From Campylorhamphus procurvoides (lineage: Eukaryota; Chordata; Aves; Passeriformes; Dendrocolaptidae), in the NCBI GenBank assembly GCA_013396655.1, contig WBMV01005958.1, positions 893,727 to 957,726 on the forward strand: DNA of 64,000 nt. Direction: 5' to 3'. The position numbers and the translations under genes are program-made. The notes under the pieces were generated by a model that was not told the DNA's origin, searched no databases, and worked only from the letters and a program-made list of their open reading frames with translations. Numbering within the stretch: the first letter of the stretch is position 1; each line of letters opens with the position of its first letter. Positions 11,901 through 23,600 of this stretch are shown piece after piece.

Positions 11901-14900
11901 TAGGGAAAGCTGGGAAAATTCCCACCTACAGGTCTTGAACCAGGAAGGACGCAGAGGGGCAGGGGGGCACTGGGAATGCATGGGGCCACCCAGCTCTGTC
12001 TTAGGATCATGCAGCCAGTCCTGCTGAGCAGCAAGTTGTGCTTGGCTAGAGCAAGGGAAGGACAACAACCCAGAGGGATGTTTTCTGTGGCATAAAGGGG
12101 CAACTTCCAAGGCACCTTGCCCAGTGTGCACCCAGCAGCTGGTAGGGAGGCTGTAACTTCAGGTGCATATTTTTACCTGGCAGCTAAACAATGAGTGGTT
12201 ACTGCAAAGTCTGCTTTTGAAAGCTGAACCAAAGCAGCCCAGCTGCCTGCTGAGCTCATAGTGGTGGAGCATGTTTGGGTACAACATGGTCTAGCATCAC
12301 CTGGTTCCTTGCCTTCAGGAAAATAGGTCATTTCCTGCCTTATATACTGCAGTGGAGAAAAAAGTAAAACGATGGGGTGGGCCAGAGAAGCAAACAAAGG
12401 GAATGGAGAGAGCCTGGTGGCAAAGGGCCTCTGAGATGGTCTCTGCTTTGATGGGTGCTGAAACCATAGAAGTGTTAATGCTAAGTGCAAGTCAGGGAGG
12501 GAGGAAAGTGCTTCACTCCTCAGAAAGAAACTCAGTTTCTCAGAGATTATTGCACAAGCTGGAGAGAAACAGAGAGAAAATAGGACATTTCTGTGAGGAC
12601 TTCACACCACCCTTGGTACTTAACCTGCAAAAAGACTGTCTTTCACCTCGAAGAAGGCATGGGTGGTCATCCCTCCAGGATACTCTAAGTGAGCAGCACA
12701 CAGAAGAACCACAAGCACTCCTGACTGTGAGGGGTGCAAACTTTTCAAAAGACTGCATGCTTCAGTAGCACAGAGCTTAACATGTCCTCTGCAAGATGCC
12801 AGCCAAGATTTGTAGGTATGAGTCATAATCCAAATCTTTCAGCTGCATCCAGACTGTTCTGCCTACGTTGGTCTTTAAAATTGAACAGTTTCACGCTCTC
12901 CTCTGCTGGTATCTATCTTCATGCTCTTTCAGCAGCCACCTATTCTCTATTTTGTCATCACTTGCATCTCATTACCTAAATGGTTCAAGAGTAATGAGTC
13001 CTCTTATCTCTTTTCTTGCTGCACCAGAAACTTCTAATGAGAAAACTGGGATGTTAAAGGATGTTAAAGGCTCTTGCAGCCCCAAGAGCCTGGAGGAGCT
13101 GAAGCAGAAGCATGAGCTCTCTGGAGGTACCTCCCATCCCCTCTGGCTGCTGGTGTGCAGAGAAGCAGCATGATCTCCCCACAGATTAACTTCCTGCATG
13201 GACACGCATCTTCCAAACCAAGATTTCCATCATTTAAAACACTTGATAACAGATGAACAGCTATTCCTTTGAATGTTTTCTATATTTCATTCAAAAAGCA
13301 GATAAAATGATGGCAGCTCAGGTTAATCAGGCCTCAGGAGCAGCACCCTGTGTACACCCCAAAGAGGGGCTCCAGGCACACACCTCATGTTTGTCATGAG
13401 TGGGGAGAACCACATCTGGCTCCAGGGCTAATCTGGGGTCAGACTACGGTCAATCAGGGCTTGTCTCTTCCATCAAAACCCAGTAGGTATCTCTCAAACA
13501 TCACTAGCAGGACTCTCCTAAAGAAACAGGAACTTCATATTTTGCTGCAAATTTTCTTCATGGAAACTGCATGCCTTTGTTTGTTTTTAAAAAAAAATAA
13601 ATCTGAGTAGGAGACCAGATGGTTTCAAAGCTAACCCAAAGCAGAGCCCGATTCATCACCAAACCAAATAGAGCAACTAAAGGGATTCAGATGCAGACCT
13701 CTGATGTCTCAATCTCTCTCTTCCTGGGAGGTTATTTCCCTTAAAACGGCAGCTAAAATGTTTTGCACAGCAACTAATTTAACTGCGTGGAACAGCATAA
13801 ATGCTGGCAAAAAAAAGCAACACCATCTGAATCACACTGAAGACCTTCCTTCCTCCCTCTTAGCAATAGCTCCCTCCATCTCTCAGTACTGATGGCCTTG
13901 CTGCTGTGACAGACCTGTGGTGGTCAAGCAGTGTGAGCTGGCAGGGAGAGGCCAGTAGAGTTACTGTAATTATTGATAGCACACTCAGGAGCATGTTTAC
14001 TTTTTTCAGCTGCATCTATTGCTAAACTATTTGGTATTACCTTTGTCAATAGTTTTTGCCTGCAGCATGTTTTCATCTGGATTCTGGCACACCAGCACCT
14101 GAGGACTTATTTGCTAATACAGAACTGATGCTGCATCTTCATCTCAACTCTGTTTTTCCCCAAGCACCATTAACTTGAATAGCCAGGGGAGCGGCTGAGG
14201 ATCTGCTCTAGTAGTTTGTGTGCCCTCTAGCACATGTACAACACTTCTGCCATAAAAGCAAGCAAGCAACACACCAAGCAGAACCACCAAGAAGGCTGAT
14301 GTATCAGCTTCATGATAACTCAAGGACAGGAAAATAAACCCAGGCAGTTCCAATATAAATCTATTTGCAAAGAGAGATGGCGGCAAGTCTTAAGACCTTG
14401 GCCATAACTTGCAGCCAGCTGGGCCAGCAGGGCCTCTTCCTGCTCTGATTAAAGTCAGCAGCCAAATTTCCATTGCTTTTGCTGGAAACACCTGCAGAGC
14501 ACAGATGCTGTGCCAATCTGCCCTGGGCAGCAAGGCAGGAATAGCAGCCCTGTCTGAAACTGAAGCAGGGAATCTGACGTGCATGAACACCAAAACACAT
14601 TCTGAGCTCTGGCCAGTGTGGAAAGAGAACTGATGAGAGGATTCAGCAGCTGGGCTGGCAAGGTAAGAGCTGTCTCCAAACTGAACTGCTGAAGATCAAA
14701 TACTAAAACTGGTGCACGCAATGTGGCTATACTGGAGTAACCACATTAGCTGGGAACCTTGGTGTTGACCTCTGAGACCCCAGCTGTCCTTTCTTCCTTC
14801 TTTGCCCATCTGCTGTCACCTCAAGCACATGCCTTTCTCTTGCACTGTGCTTCCTTGATCATATCCACAGTGGAAAATGACCTCCTCAGTCGGCAAGCAA

Positions 14901-15798
14901 CATCACTATAGCAAAGCTCTCTTTTCAGTGGACAAGGCAGTGGGTGGAAAATAAGCACAAAGACATTTGTCTGCCAGGCAGAGGGAGTAAGGCAGTGGCA
15001 AAGAAGCCACTGAGCCAGGAGGCCTCCAAGAGAGACCTCAAGTGGTTGTGTGTGGGTTCATTACCCTGTTGCTGACTGACATCAGCCTCTTTGGGCTCAG
15101 AGAGATCTGTTTCTTTTTAAATGGAACGTTTCTCCAGGGATCTCATTAGCACCATCATGAAAGAGAAAAAGGAATTGATGGTTGTTGGAGGGGGGATGGT
15201 AAAAAGGACAGAAGTGCTGTCAGAGAACATGCTCAGAACCTGTATTTACTCTTTCTCATGCACAAACACATTTTTTATCTTGGAAAAGCTCACCTGCATT
15301 GCAATCATGATCTGTAGGTAAACACACCAGCTAAGGAGCACCCCGTGGAGGGATACATGTAACAGCATCAGCCAGGTACAGAATAAAATGTTAAGTTTCC
15401 CTCTCTAGGTCTTTCAAACAGTCTATTATAAACAACAGCACTTGGACATCCATGCCTACACAGGGGCTGAATTTGGCAGGGCCACCATTCAGCCGGGGTA
15501 GGGATGGAGGTAAATTTAAAAGCCTGCCAGGCTTAAATTACCATGTTTGATGTCCCAGCAACAAACACTGCATCACCCATCCCGAGCAGTCACACATCCC
15601 AAGCAGTTACATGGGGACCACAGATGCTCCTTATGCAGCGCTGCCCTGCAGAGACTGAGGTGGAAAGGTCTGCTCCAGGTGAACCCCTCCACGGAGTATC
15701 TGGTGTTTAAGGTGGTGCTAGGAGAAGAGTTCTAAGAAAGTCACCTCTTTTTGGAGTGAAAGCAAAACTCCAGTGACAGAAACAAGCCAGTGCCTTGC
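2991..15798. other. Intergenic region between CHGB and SHLD1
   Basis: About 12.8 kb without a gene I can support. Reading frames are short and scattered on both strands. There is a short (CA) run at 9511-9522, an A-rich patch at 6784-6838, and AT-rich stretches such as 8080-8170 that could be conserved regulatory DNA, which cannot be judged without alignment. The part just below 15799 should hold the SHLD1 3' UTR. Some CHGB control elements probably lie here. Confidence 0.6.
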
Positions 15799-16319
15799 TC
15801 ACTTTCTGTGTGACACATCAGGGCTATGTTCTGCCTGTGTTTGTTTCAAGAGGAATTGCAGGATGTCATCTGAGAGCCCAGGTGTTCTCCTTCTGTCTTC
15901 CAACAAGACTTCTCCGTCAGCTGGCTTTGAAAAACAAGCAGAAGGGGGGTAGTTTGGAAATATCTTACACCCGTCTCTGTTCAAGACCAACTGGGCCATT
16001 TGCAGGCAACGTGACACATATTTTGTTCCATCCCGGTTTGCCAGCTCTGAAATCTTCTGTAACAGACAACGTGATGCAGCCTCGTAGGTCGGATCCGTCC
16101 CCCCTGGCTGTTTGGTGCAATACATTTTGTAGAAGTCATCCAGAGATTTCCTGATGCTGGGATCTCCTGCACTGTCCCGTTCATACATCCAGGAGGGCAG
16201 AGCATCATGAGGTTCAGTGGGCTCGCACAGCCCTGCTCTTGGGGAGCATCTCCCGTTTGCTTTCTCAGAGCCTTCAGCAGAAAAGCCCCCAGGAACTGCA
16301 GATGATGGATTGCTCTCTC
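15799..16319 (-). CDS. SHLD1: Shieldin subunit SHLD1, terminal coding exon
   Basis: This exon encodes residues 55-227 of a 227-residue protein, ending in TGA at 15799-15801. An acceptor (TTATGCTTGCAG) precedes base 16319 on the minus strand, and the first two bases complete a glycine codon begun in the upstream exon. SHLD1 joins SHLD2, SHLD3 and REV7 in the nuclear shieldin complex, which acts after 53BP1-RIF1 to block resection of double-strand breaks and favour end joining. SHLD1 binds the C-terminal part of SHLD2. The conserved SHLD1 region spans about residues 109-214: SIRKSLDDFYKMY, then LQKISELA, then QMAQLVLNRDGCKIFP (161-176), then PGLSDDILQFLLKQ (201-214). Residues 56-108 look disordered and poorly conserved. 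Length is close to human (about 205). A CpG-containing, intact frame with no disabling change indicates a functional gene. Confidence 0.88.
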
Positions 16320-18052
16320 CTGCAAGCATAAGATCAACGAAAATCATTAGTCACCAGGTCATCCCTGTGGCAAAATCTCTTTCTGTGCCCACCCCCTCAC
16401 CCCCACTGCAGTCTGGCAAACAGGCTCTTTGCATGACCAAGCCAAGTACTGCTCTAAATGTGGCTGGACTGACAGAGAGGTTTGCTGCATGGATCCACAT
16501 AGGATGGGCTGTATTTGGGGATCTCACACTTGTCCCAGCCTTGACACTCTGCAGTTGGTGGTACACACCTTCTGGCTCCTCTCGGTCACACTTCCAAAGA
16601 GGTGGAAATTGGGATCTGCTGCTGCTGGAGATGACAGCTGACCCATTGGTTTGCAGCTGAAAACAGTTCTGCATCTCTTTCAGTTTTCTCCCCATCATCC
16701 CTGGGTCTAATCCTTCCTTTTGCATAGTTCTCAATTTAACTCCTACAGCATAATGTGCAGTCCTGCCCTCCAGCTTTCAGTCAGACCTCCAGCCTCCAAA
16801 CCAACACTGTTCTGGTGACCACATGGAGTTTCGGAATGGGCACTGCAATGGCAGACCCTGCGCCTCCCCATGAAGTCCCACTTTTGCAGCCCTGCTGCAC
16901 TAAATGCTCTCCCCACATCCTGAAGGAGTTTGTATAGATAAAATTTATGTCAAGGCCGAGGACTCATTCTTGCCTAGCTCTTCTCCTTCCTTGCTGACCT
17001 GCATCTCTGGGTAACAGTGAGGGCTGTGGTTTTCTTCTGCTTCAATGCAAGCCAGAGGAATGCATATAATTAATACAGCGTAATGGAGACACAACACAGT
17101 AGAACAGCGACACTTGGCAATGGCAAAACCAGGATGATCAGCACGCTTCTAGCAGGAAGAGCCTCCATCAAGAGACTCTGAGCTGGGCTCTGGTACCCAG
17201 GTAATGCCTCTATCGTCACTCTCATCTCCGAGCCCTCTGTGCCAGACTGTTTGCCAAGCACCTGACTCACCGATGAGAAAATTTTCCAGGGCTCAGCCAG
17301 AGGTTGCACAGCCGTCATCTGCAAGTTACATAAGCAAGATGCAGGGAGTCAGAAAATAGATTGGTCTTTTCTAATTCTGTGAAATATGAAGCAGAGTGCA
17401 GTCCCTCATTTCAGTAAGAGAGCATGTTCAAAGGAAATCTCAGTGCGGTGGCAGAGGCTGTTCTTTCCCTCCTGGTACACAAAGAGCTACCCTTCCCTTC
17501 CTGAGCAGAGATTCATTAAAATGAAATTAAGATGTCTGTGTAGCCATACTGTATATTGTCTCCTTCTTCCTCTCCCCACTTCCTATCTTTGATCTTTCTC
17601 TTCAATTTCACTTCATCTCTGGTTATGCAATTTTAAATAGAACTTCTCCTCCTCTTGCAATGTGTCACTTCCAATGCAGCACAAAGGAAAGCTTAGTGGC
17701 CCTCTTTTGACAATGACATATGCCATCAGAGTGGCAAATCAAAGAATAGGTCTATTTTTCCTCCATAATCTCCCAGCCTTGGTGCCTGTGTTAAGCCAGA
17801 ACTGAAGCTTCCTGCATCTCTGATAATTGAATTAAGTGGCATTTGCACTCAAGAGTCCTGTGGCAATTTTAAACCCCTGTGCTGTGCTGTCTTCTTGCTA
17901 CTTCTTGCTCACAGCCACAATTTGTTAAAGGGCAGCAGCTGCCTCCAGGTACAAATATCAAGCCTACATGACCCAGGGAAGAGAAAAATCCTGCTGGTTT
18001 CATGTTGTCAGAGGAGACCTTTGTGATGCTGCTCTGCCTTTCTCCTGTGATC

Positions 18053-18283
18053 TTAGTTTGAATATTAGGAAAAATTTCTTCACGGAAGGGATTGTCAAAC
18101 ATTGGAACAGGCTGCCCAGGGAAGTGGCTGAGTCATCATTACTGGAGGTATTGAAACAACGTGTAGATGTGGCACTTGAATACATGGTTTAGTGGTGGGC
18201 TAGGCAGTATGAGGTTTATAGTTGGACTCAATGACCTTAAAGGTCTTTCCAAACTCAAATGGTTCTACTGTATTTTATTCTAA
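18053..18283 (+). mobile_element. CR1 LINE 3'-end fragment
   Basis: The stretch carries the typical CR1 3' sequence, including ATTAGGAAAAATTTCTTCAC, then GGAACAGGCTGCCCAGGGAA, then CTTAAAGGTCTTTCCAA, in plus orientation. Only the 3' end is present, as is usual for 5'-truncated CR1 copies. The terminal ATTCTATG-like octamers are degraded, so the copy is fairly old. The subfamily cannot be assigned by eye. Confidence 0.88.
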
Positions 18284-18530
18284 AGCCAGTATGGCCTATA
18301 AAGCAGACACCCTCTGCTGAAGCACAGTTCACCAAAGAAGTGACCAGTAAGCATTTCAGGGATATATTTTGGGCTTTGATTAGTCAGAATGTACTCAATT
18401 ATTATTATTGAGAGAACAGTTTTCTTTCAGTTACTGATTCAAATTTATGTCTCTCTATTTTCCAACAGTAGGCTCTATTCTCTTAGTGGATTACTTTTCC
18501 AGCAAAGCTTTCTTAAGGCAAGACATCCAA

Positions 18531-18691
18531 CAGGGTTGGATGCCCCAGCCCTGCCAGTGCTCGAAGCCAGACTGGATAAAGCCTTGAGCAAGCTGGTGTA
18601 GTGGGAGGTGTCCCTGCACATGGCAAGGAGGTTGGGACTACGCTGTCTTTAAGGTCCATGCCAACCCCTTAAGACTCTATGATTCTGTGAC
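18531..18691 (+). mobile_element. CR1 LINE 3'-end fragment
   Basis: A second CR1 tail, 250 bp beyond the first and in the same orientation. It reads from GGATGCCCCAGCCCTG through GAGCAAGCTGGTGTAGTGGG to the terminal CTATGATTCTGTGA, the CR1 end repeat. It differs from its neighbour in sequence, so it is a separate insertion from a different CR1 subfamily. Confidence 0.9.
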
Positions 18692-19756
18692 ATGAAAAGT
18701 TGGATGCAGAATTCCCAGAATGAACCTATACCTCACAAAGTTCCACATTTCCTCAGCTTTCCTGACAATTTCCCAATACATGCTCAAACTAGGTGCCAAG
18801 CCTGACCTTTTCCTCCCTAAGATACATCAGTGAAGGTAGACTCACTCAACACCCTCTAAAGAGCTGATAGTGCTCTTGAAACGTGCAGATCTGAATTATT
18901 TATAAAGCACAGAGAACAAGCACAGTAGCTGGGTGACTGCAGGGTCTACAAAAAGCTTCTCACCTGGGGCACATGTACAGCACACAAGCACACGTTGTAG
19001 GCCAGCAAACGTGCTGCTAAAGGCGAAGACAGCACTCAACAAATCAATCCCTTTGCCTCTCCATGCACCTGCACCCCTCAAGAAAACTGGGATTCCCTGA
19101 GAACACACAGCAGTGTTGCTTCAAAGCTTAGACCTCTCTGGCCATCTCTCAGCAGCAGGAAAAATGTTGTTTTGTAAATTCTTTTGTAAAATCCTCCCAT
19201 GGCAAACTTAACAACAGAATTGTCACACACCCTCGTGCTGGCTTGGCCCCACACCTACAGAAGTCAATGCAAAGATGAGCAGGGCCCAAAACTCTCCCGC
19301 TGTTTACCTATAATAGAATTTAATCACCAGAGAATCTGCTCATTATTTTTAGCTATTTTCATACAACTATACTACCAAGCACTAAAGGGGGAAAAAAAAA
19401 CAAAGAGAAAAGCAAAAAAACCCTGAAACAGGTCATTAATCATATCTCTATTTCATTTTCACATGATAGATAATCATCAGTAAGAATGTGTATTATTTCA
19501 TCTGCACCTCCACTCCACGCTAATTGAAGTTCAGCATTTGCAGCTTATTAGTAAAGGACCTGAGGGTGGATAAAAGGATATTCTTGTGTTTATAAACCTG
19601 CTGATGAAAATTTAAAAGCTCCATCTGGTTCAAGCCCATAACCCTACTGCCCGAAGCATAGAACCAAATCCTGCTTTGGACCTGGGCCACTTCCAGTAAT
19701 GCAACCATTCTGCAATATTATTATTTGCATTTACACAAAAGCAGCTCATGTAGCTG

Positions 19757-20400
19757 GTGGACAGGGATGGGGAGAAGAATGGACTCCTTCTAATGCTAGA
19801 GGAGGTAGTTGGTGATCTGCTGAGCTGCTTAGATGCTCACAAGTCTATGGGGCTGGATGGGATCCATCCTGGGGTGCTGAGGGTGCTGGTGGAAGAGCTC
19901 ACTAAGCTGCATCAGTCCTGGGTAATTGAGGAGGTCCCAGATGACTGGAGGTGGACCAGTGTGATGCCCATCCACAAGAAGAGCCAGAAGGAGGGTCTGG
20001 CAGGGTGACCTCAGGGCCCAGCAAGGTTGTGGAACAGATTATCTTGAGTATGGCCATGAGCACATATAGGACAATGAGGGGATCAGGCCCAGCCAACAGG
20101 GGCTTAGGAATGGCAGGTCCTGCTTGACCAACCTGATCTCCTTTTATGACCACATGACCTACCTAGTGGATGAGGGAAAGGCTGTGAATGCAGTCTACTT
20201 GGACTTTAACAAAGCCTGGCCTGTATGAGAAATAGTGTGGCCAGCAGGACTAGGGAGTGATCCTTCCCCTGTACTCAGCACTGGTGAGGCCACAACTTGA
20301 ATCTTGTGTCTAATTCTGGGCCCCTCAATTCAGGAATGGCATTGAGGTGCTGGAGCGAGTCCGGAGAAGGTCCATGAAGCAGGGAAAGGTCTAGAGCACC
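19757..20400 (+). mobile_element. CR1 LINE ORF2 fragment with internal deletion
   Basis: The translation shows the start of the CR1 reverse-transcriptase domain (HKSMGLDGIHPGVLR, EVPDDWRWTSVMPIHKK) and then, after frame changes, YLDFNKA. At about 20222 the sequence jumps to the ORF2 C-terminal part (RNSVASRT-like, then LERVRRRS). The polymerase core with its catalytic aspartates is missing, and stops and frameshifts interrupt the rest. It is a dead copy lacking the 3' tail. CR1 normally encodes an endonuclease and reverse transcriptase for its own copying. Confidence 0.85.
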
Positions 20401-20404
20401 CTCA

Positions 20405-20600
20405 GCACCCTAGGAGGCCAGCTGCCCTGAGGACAACCAATCTTTGTGGTAAAGACTTAGGCAAAAAAGGCATTAAGTACCTCAGTCTTTTCCTCATCTT
20501 TGATGACTGTATTCCCTTCCATGTCCAAAAAATGGAGGTTTTTCCTTGGCCATCCTTAGCAGTTTTGCCTCTAAATCTGGCATGCCATCCCTAAGGTCAT
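20405..20600 (-). mobile_element. CR1 LINE ORF2 fragment, inverted
   Basis: On the minus strand this reads DEEKTEVLNAFFA, matching the CR1 ORF2 segment just before the reverse-transcriptase domain (usually DEEKAEVLN-FFASVF). It directly abuts the plus-strand CR1 fragment at 19757-20400. The inner boundary is estimated. Stops are present. Confidence 0.65.
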
Positions 20601-23600
20601 CCCTAGCCAGTCTGGTCTCATCCCCTGCGTTCTAGCTGGGGAGATAAACTCGAACTATGGACTCTCCTGTCAGAGCTTAGAACAGCCTTGCCCAAGGCAC
20701 CACCATGATTTTATGTCAAGTTCCAGACCTGCAAGAAGTCACAGATACAAACTTTCCATCAGAGAGGAAGACCAAAGACTGCCAGTCACAAAATCAGCCA
20801 CTTCGTTCCCTGGACACTGACACCTGCACCTCAGCATGCTCCTTCTACCCATGAATCTTCTCCCCACTGTGATTTGTTAACAGTTAAAAGTCAACATATT
20901 CTCAACATCCAGGGGCAGTGACACATACAAGTGTCATACAAGGGCAAAAGTTACCCATTGTTTTGATCAATGGTACCCATCCCTCTTTTAGAGGGCCCTT
21001 CAGAAGTTCTCACAGATTCTATTATTTCCCTTTTTCCATCAACCTGTCAGGATGTACCTGTGGTGACTGCAATCATCCACAAATAAGAAAGGGTCCCTAA
21101 TGTTGTTGTTGTTAGGAAGTGCCAAACCAAGTGCCAAAACACAGATGCATCCCTGAGAATTGCTCCAGCCCTCTCACTACCCCTAGAAAATCCCTTCTTG
21201 CTTCTCCATGAGACATGTCCATATGGCATGGGAAAGCTCAACCAGAGGATGATACTACTTGGGAGCTCCCAGCTGATTCCAAATCCATGCCAAATTGCAT
21301 GATTTCTAGGATGCATCTGCATGAGAGGCAAGAAGAGGTCCCATGTTGCAGCTGAACTCCCTACATGCCCATGCACCTCACAACCACGTGTTGAACACTT
21401 GAGACAGCTAATGCAGAGAAAAGCATCTTTTTATTTTCCTTTCCACCTGGCTGATTTCCAGTGGTAGTGCATGTACCATCATGGTAATGCAATTCCCCTC
21501 TGCTCAGGGAAGAAAGAAGAAATTTAGGGAGAATTTGGCAGGAGCTCATTCTATCCCAATCTCACACCGCCCTTTAGCCTGCCTGCTATCTCACACCTGA
21601 GTACTCAGGCATTGCAAAGCTATACGTTTCGGGATCAAATTTTATTGCCCTTGGATTAATAACATTTCCATTGATTGCCAACTGCTAAAACCCCATGCAT
21701 GAAATGCCGATTACGTCCCTTTATGTGCACTGCAATACATTTGCATTGTATGATTTCTGTTACCAACGCTTAAGTTGGGACAGCACCAAAAGACAAGAAT
21801 GAAGAAAACAAGTTGCCTTCTGCTAGGTGCTGCACAAACAGCCAGCACTTTGAGTAAATGACAGATCCTCAGGCCTTTGTTGTACAGTATTGAAGAACTG
21901 GGGTAGAGATTACAATTTCTCTGCACACCTATCTGCCTTGCAGAAAACAGCTGTTGACTTCCTGTGCAAAGGCAAAATGAAATTTGCAATGACATAATCA
22001 TTCAAAAAGACTGTTATAAGCAGAGAAAATTTGTCCCTTGAGGGTATTTAAATTGTGAACTGAAAGTGAAAATAAGAATATAATAAGCCTTGCTACTTTG
22101 CTGTCTCCCTGATGACACACAAACCAGCTTTCTCTTGTCACAATACACAGTAGGCTGCAGATCACAAGATCATATCTGTGAGACTCTGCTTTACACATGC
22201 CATAATCTGCTACATTCTTCATCCACCAGCCCATGGGAGAGGCACATGTCACTGCGTTTCACTGCTGAGAGCTGGCCAGGAGCTCCCGGGCGAAACATAG
22301 CAAGAAGGGAAGGAAGAGGCTGGAGGAATTTGGGGACTGGAGTAGAAAAGGGAGACAGTGACAGAGGTATAGTCCAGTACTGAGTCAGACTCCCTGCTTT
22401 TTAAATTCTATCTGCTGCACATTTGTGGTGTGAAGAGCTGGGGGGGAGGCTTTAATTTGCATGGAATAAGACGTAAGCAGTTATTTTAGGGAAGCACAAA
22501 AACTCTTCCCTTTCAGTCTAACTCCCTTAGGAATTTGAAATTCGAGAAAAATAAAAAGGCTGGCAAATGGTACAAGTGCTTTTGAAATGCAATATCCAGG
22601 CATAGTGCATTCCCCTAGACACTTTTCCAAATGTCACACTTGGTATTAATCTCTGCCCTGCTCTGAGAGTTCACATGCAATGCCTGCTGTGCCACACTTT
22701 CCAGACAGCTGGAAAACTCAGCTAAATGAAAGCTTTCACAGAAAGCACTAGTTAAACACCCTGGATTTAATAAACCACAGAGAAAGTCGGCTACAATATG
22801 AACTACAAATTAACACTCCTTATTTGCTGAGAGCCCAGAGACAAACGCTGCTGTCATCTCACAAATCTGTCTCTAAGCAACCAAGCCCCACAGTCCAGGG
22901 CAATAGGAATGGGCAGAAGCAGCAGCACCATAAACACCATCACTTACAGCTGTGCCCCAAGAGCCTGATGATGATGTATCCCCAGACAGGCCCCAGAGCA
23001 ATAGGCACTGGATGTAACTGTGCGAACAGCTGCTCTAAGTGCAACAACATACAGGAACTTCTCTCTTTGCAAAGATCCCAGGTAGCCTTGAAGAGATGGG
23101 CAGAAACGCAACCAGGGTGCCTGAGATTTTATTTTTATGAGGTAAGTTCTTCCCTTGGAGCTCATAATCATTCTAAAAATAGAAACACCAAGGTTAAGTG
23201 CTCTTCAAATAGTCTGTTTAGTCGTTTAATTTACATGACTCTGTAGCCAGCCAAAAAAAAAACCCTAAAGCACCCTATTTGTCTCAAATTGTGATTTTAA
23301 AAAAGTTGCTTAAGATCTAAGGTTAAAGATTCTATTATCAAGAGTAACCTTTCTCTGAAACATAAGTAATAATTAAAAAAAAGTTTATGCAGCTGAAAAC
23401 ACTAACTGTCAATTAAAGTTATTATCCAGCAGATGAGGGCACCAAGGGGCTTTATTAAACTGCAACTGTCTGTGCTTTCCTATTACACACATAGTCCTGG
23501 GAACTCAGCCAGACTCACCTTGTCTATGTAACACTAAAGGCACCAATTTCCAAAAGGAAACTCTGATAAGGCTTTTTGAGCTAATTGCTCAGCTTCTAAT

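Noticed and set aside
16351..16734. A 127-codon minus-strand frame just upstream of the SHLD1 terminal exon, as an extra SHLD1 exon
   Set aside because: No similarity to SHLD1 is visible, and the two supported exons already join in phase without it.
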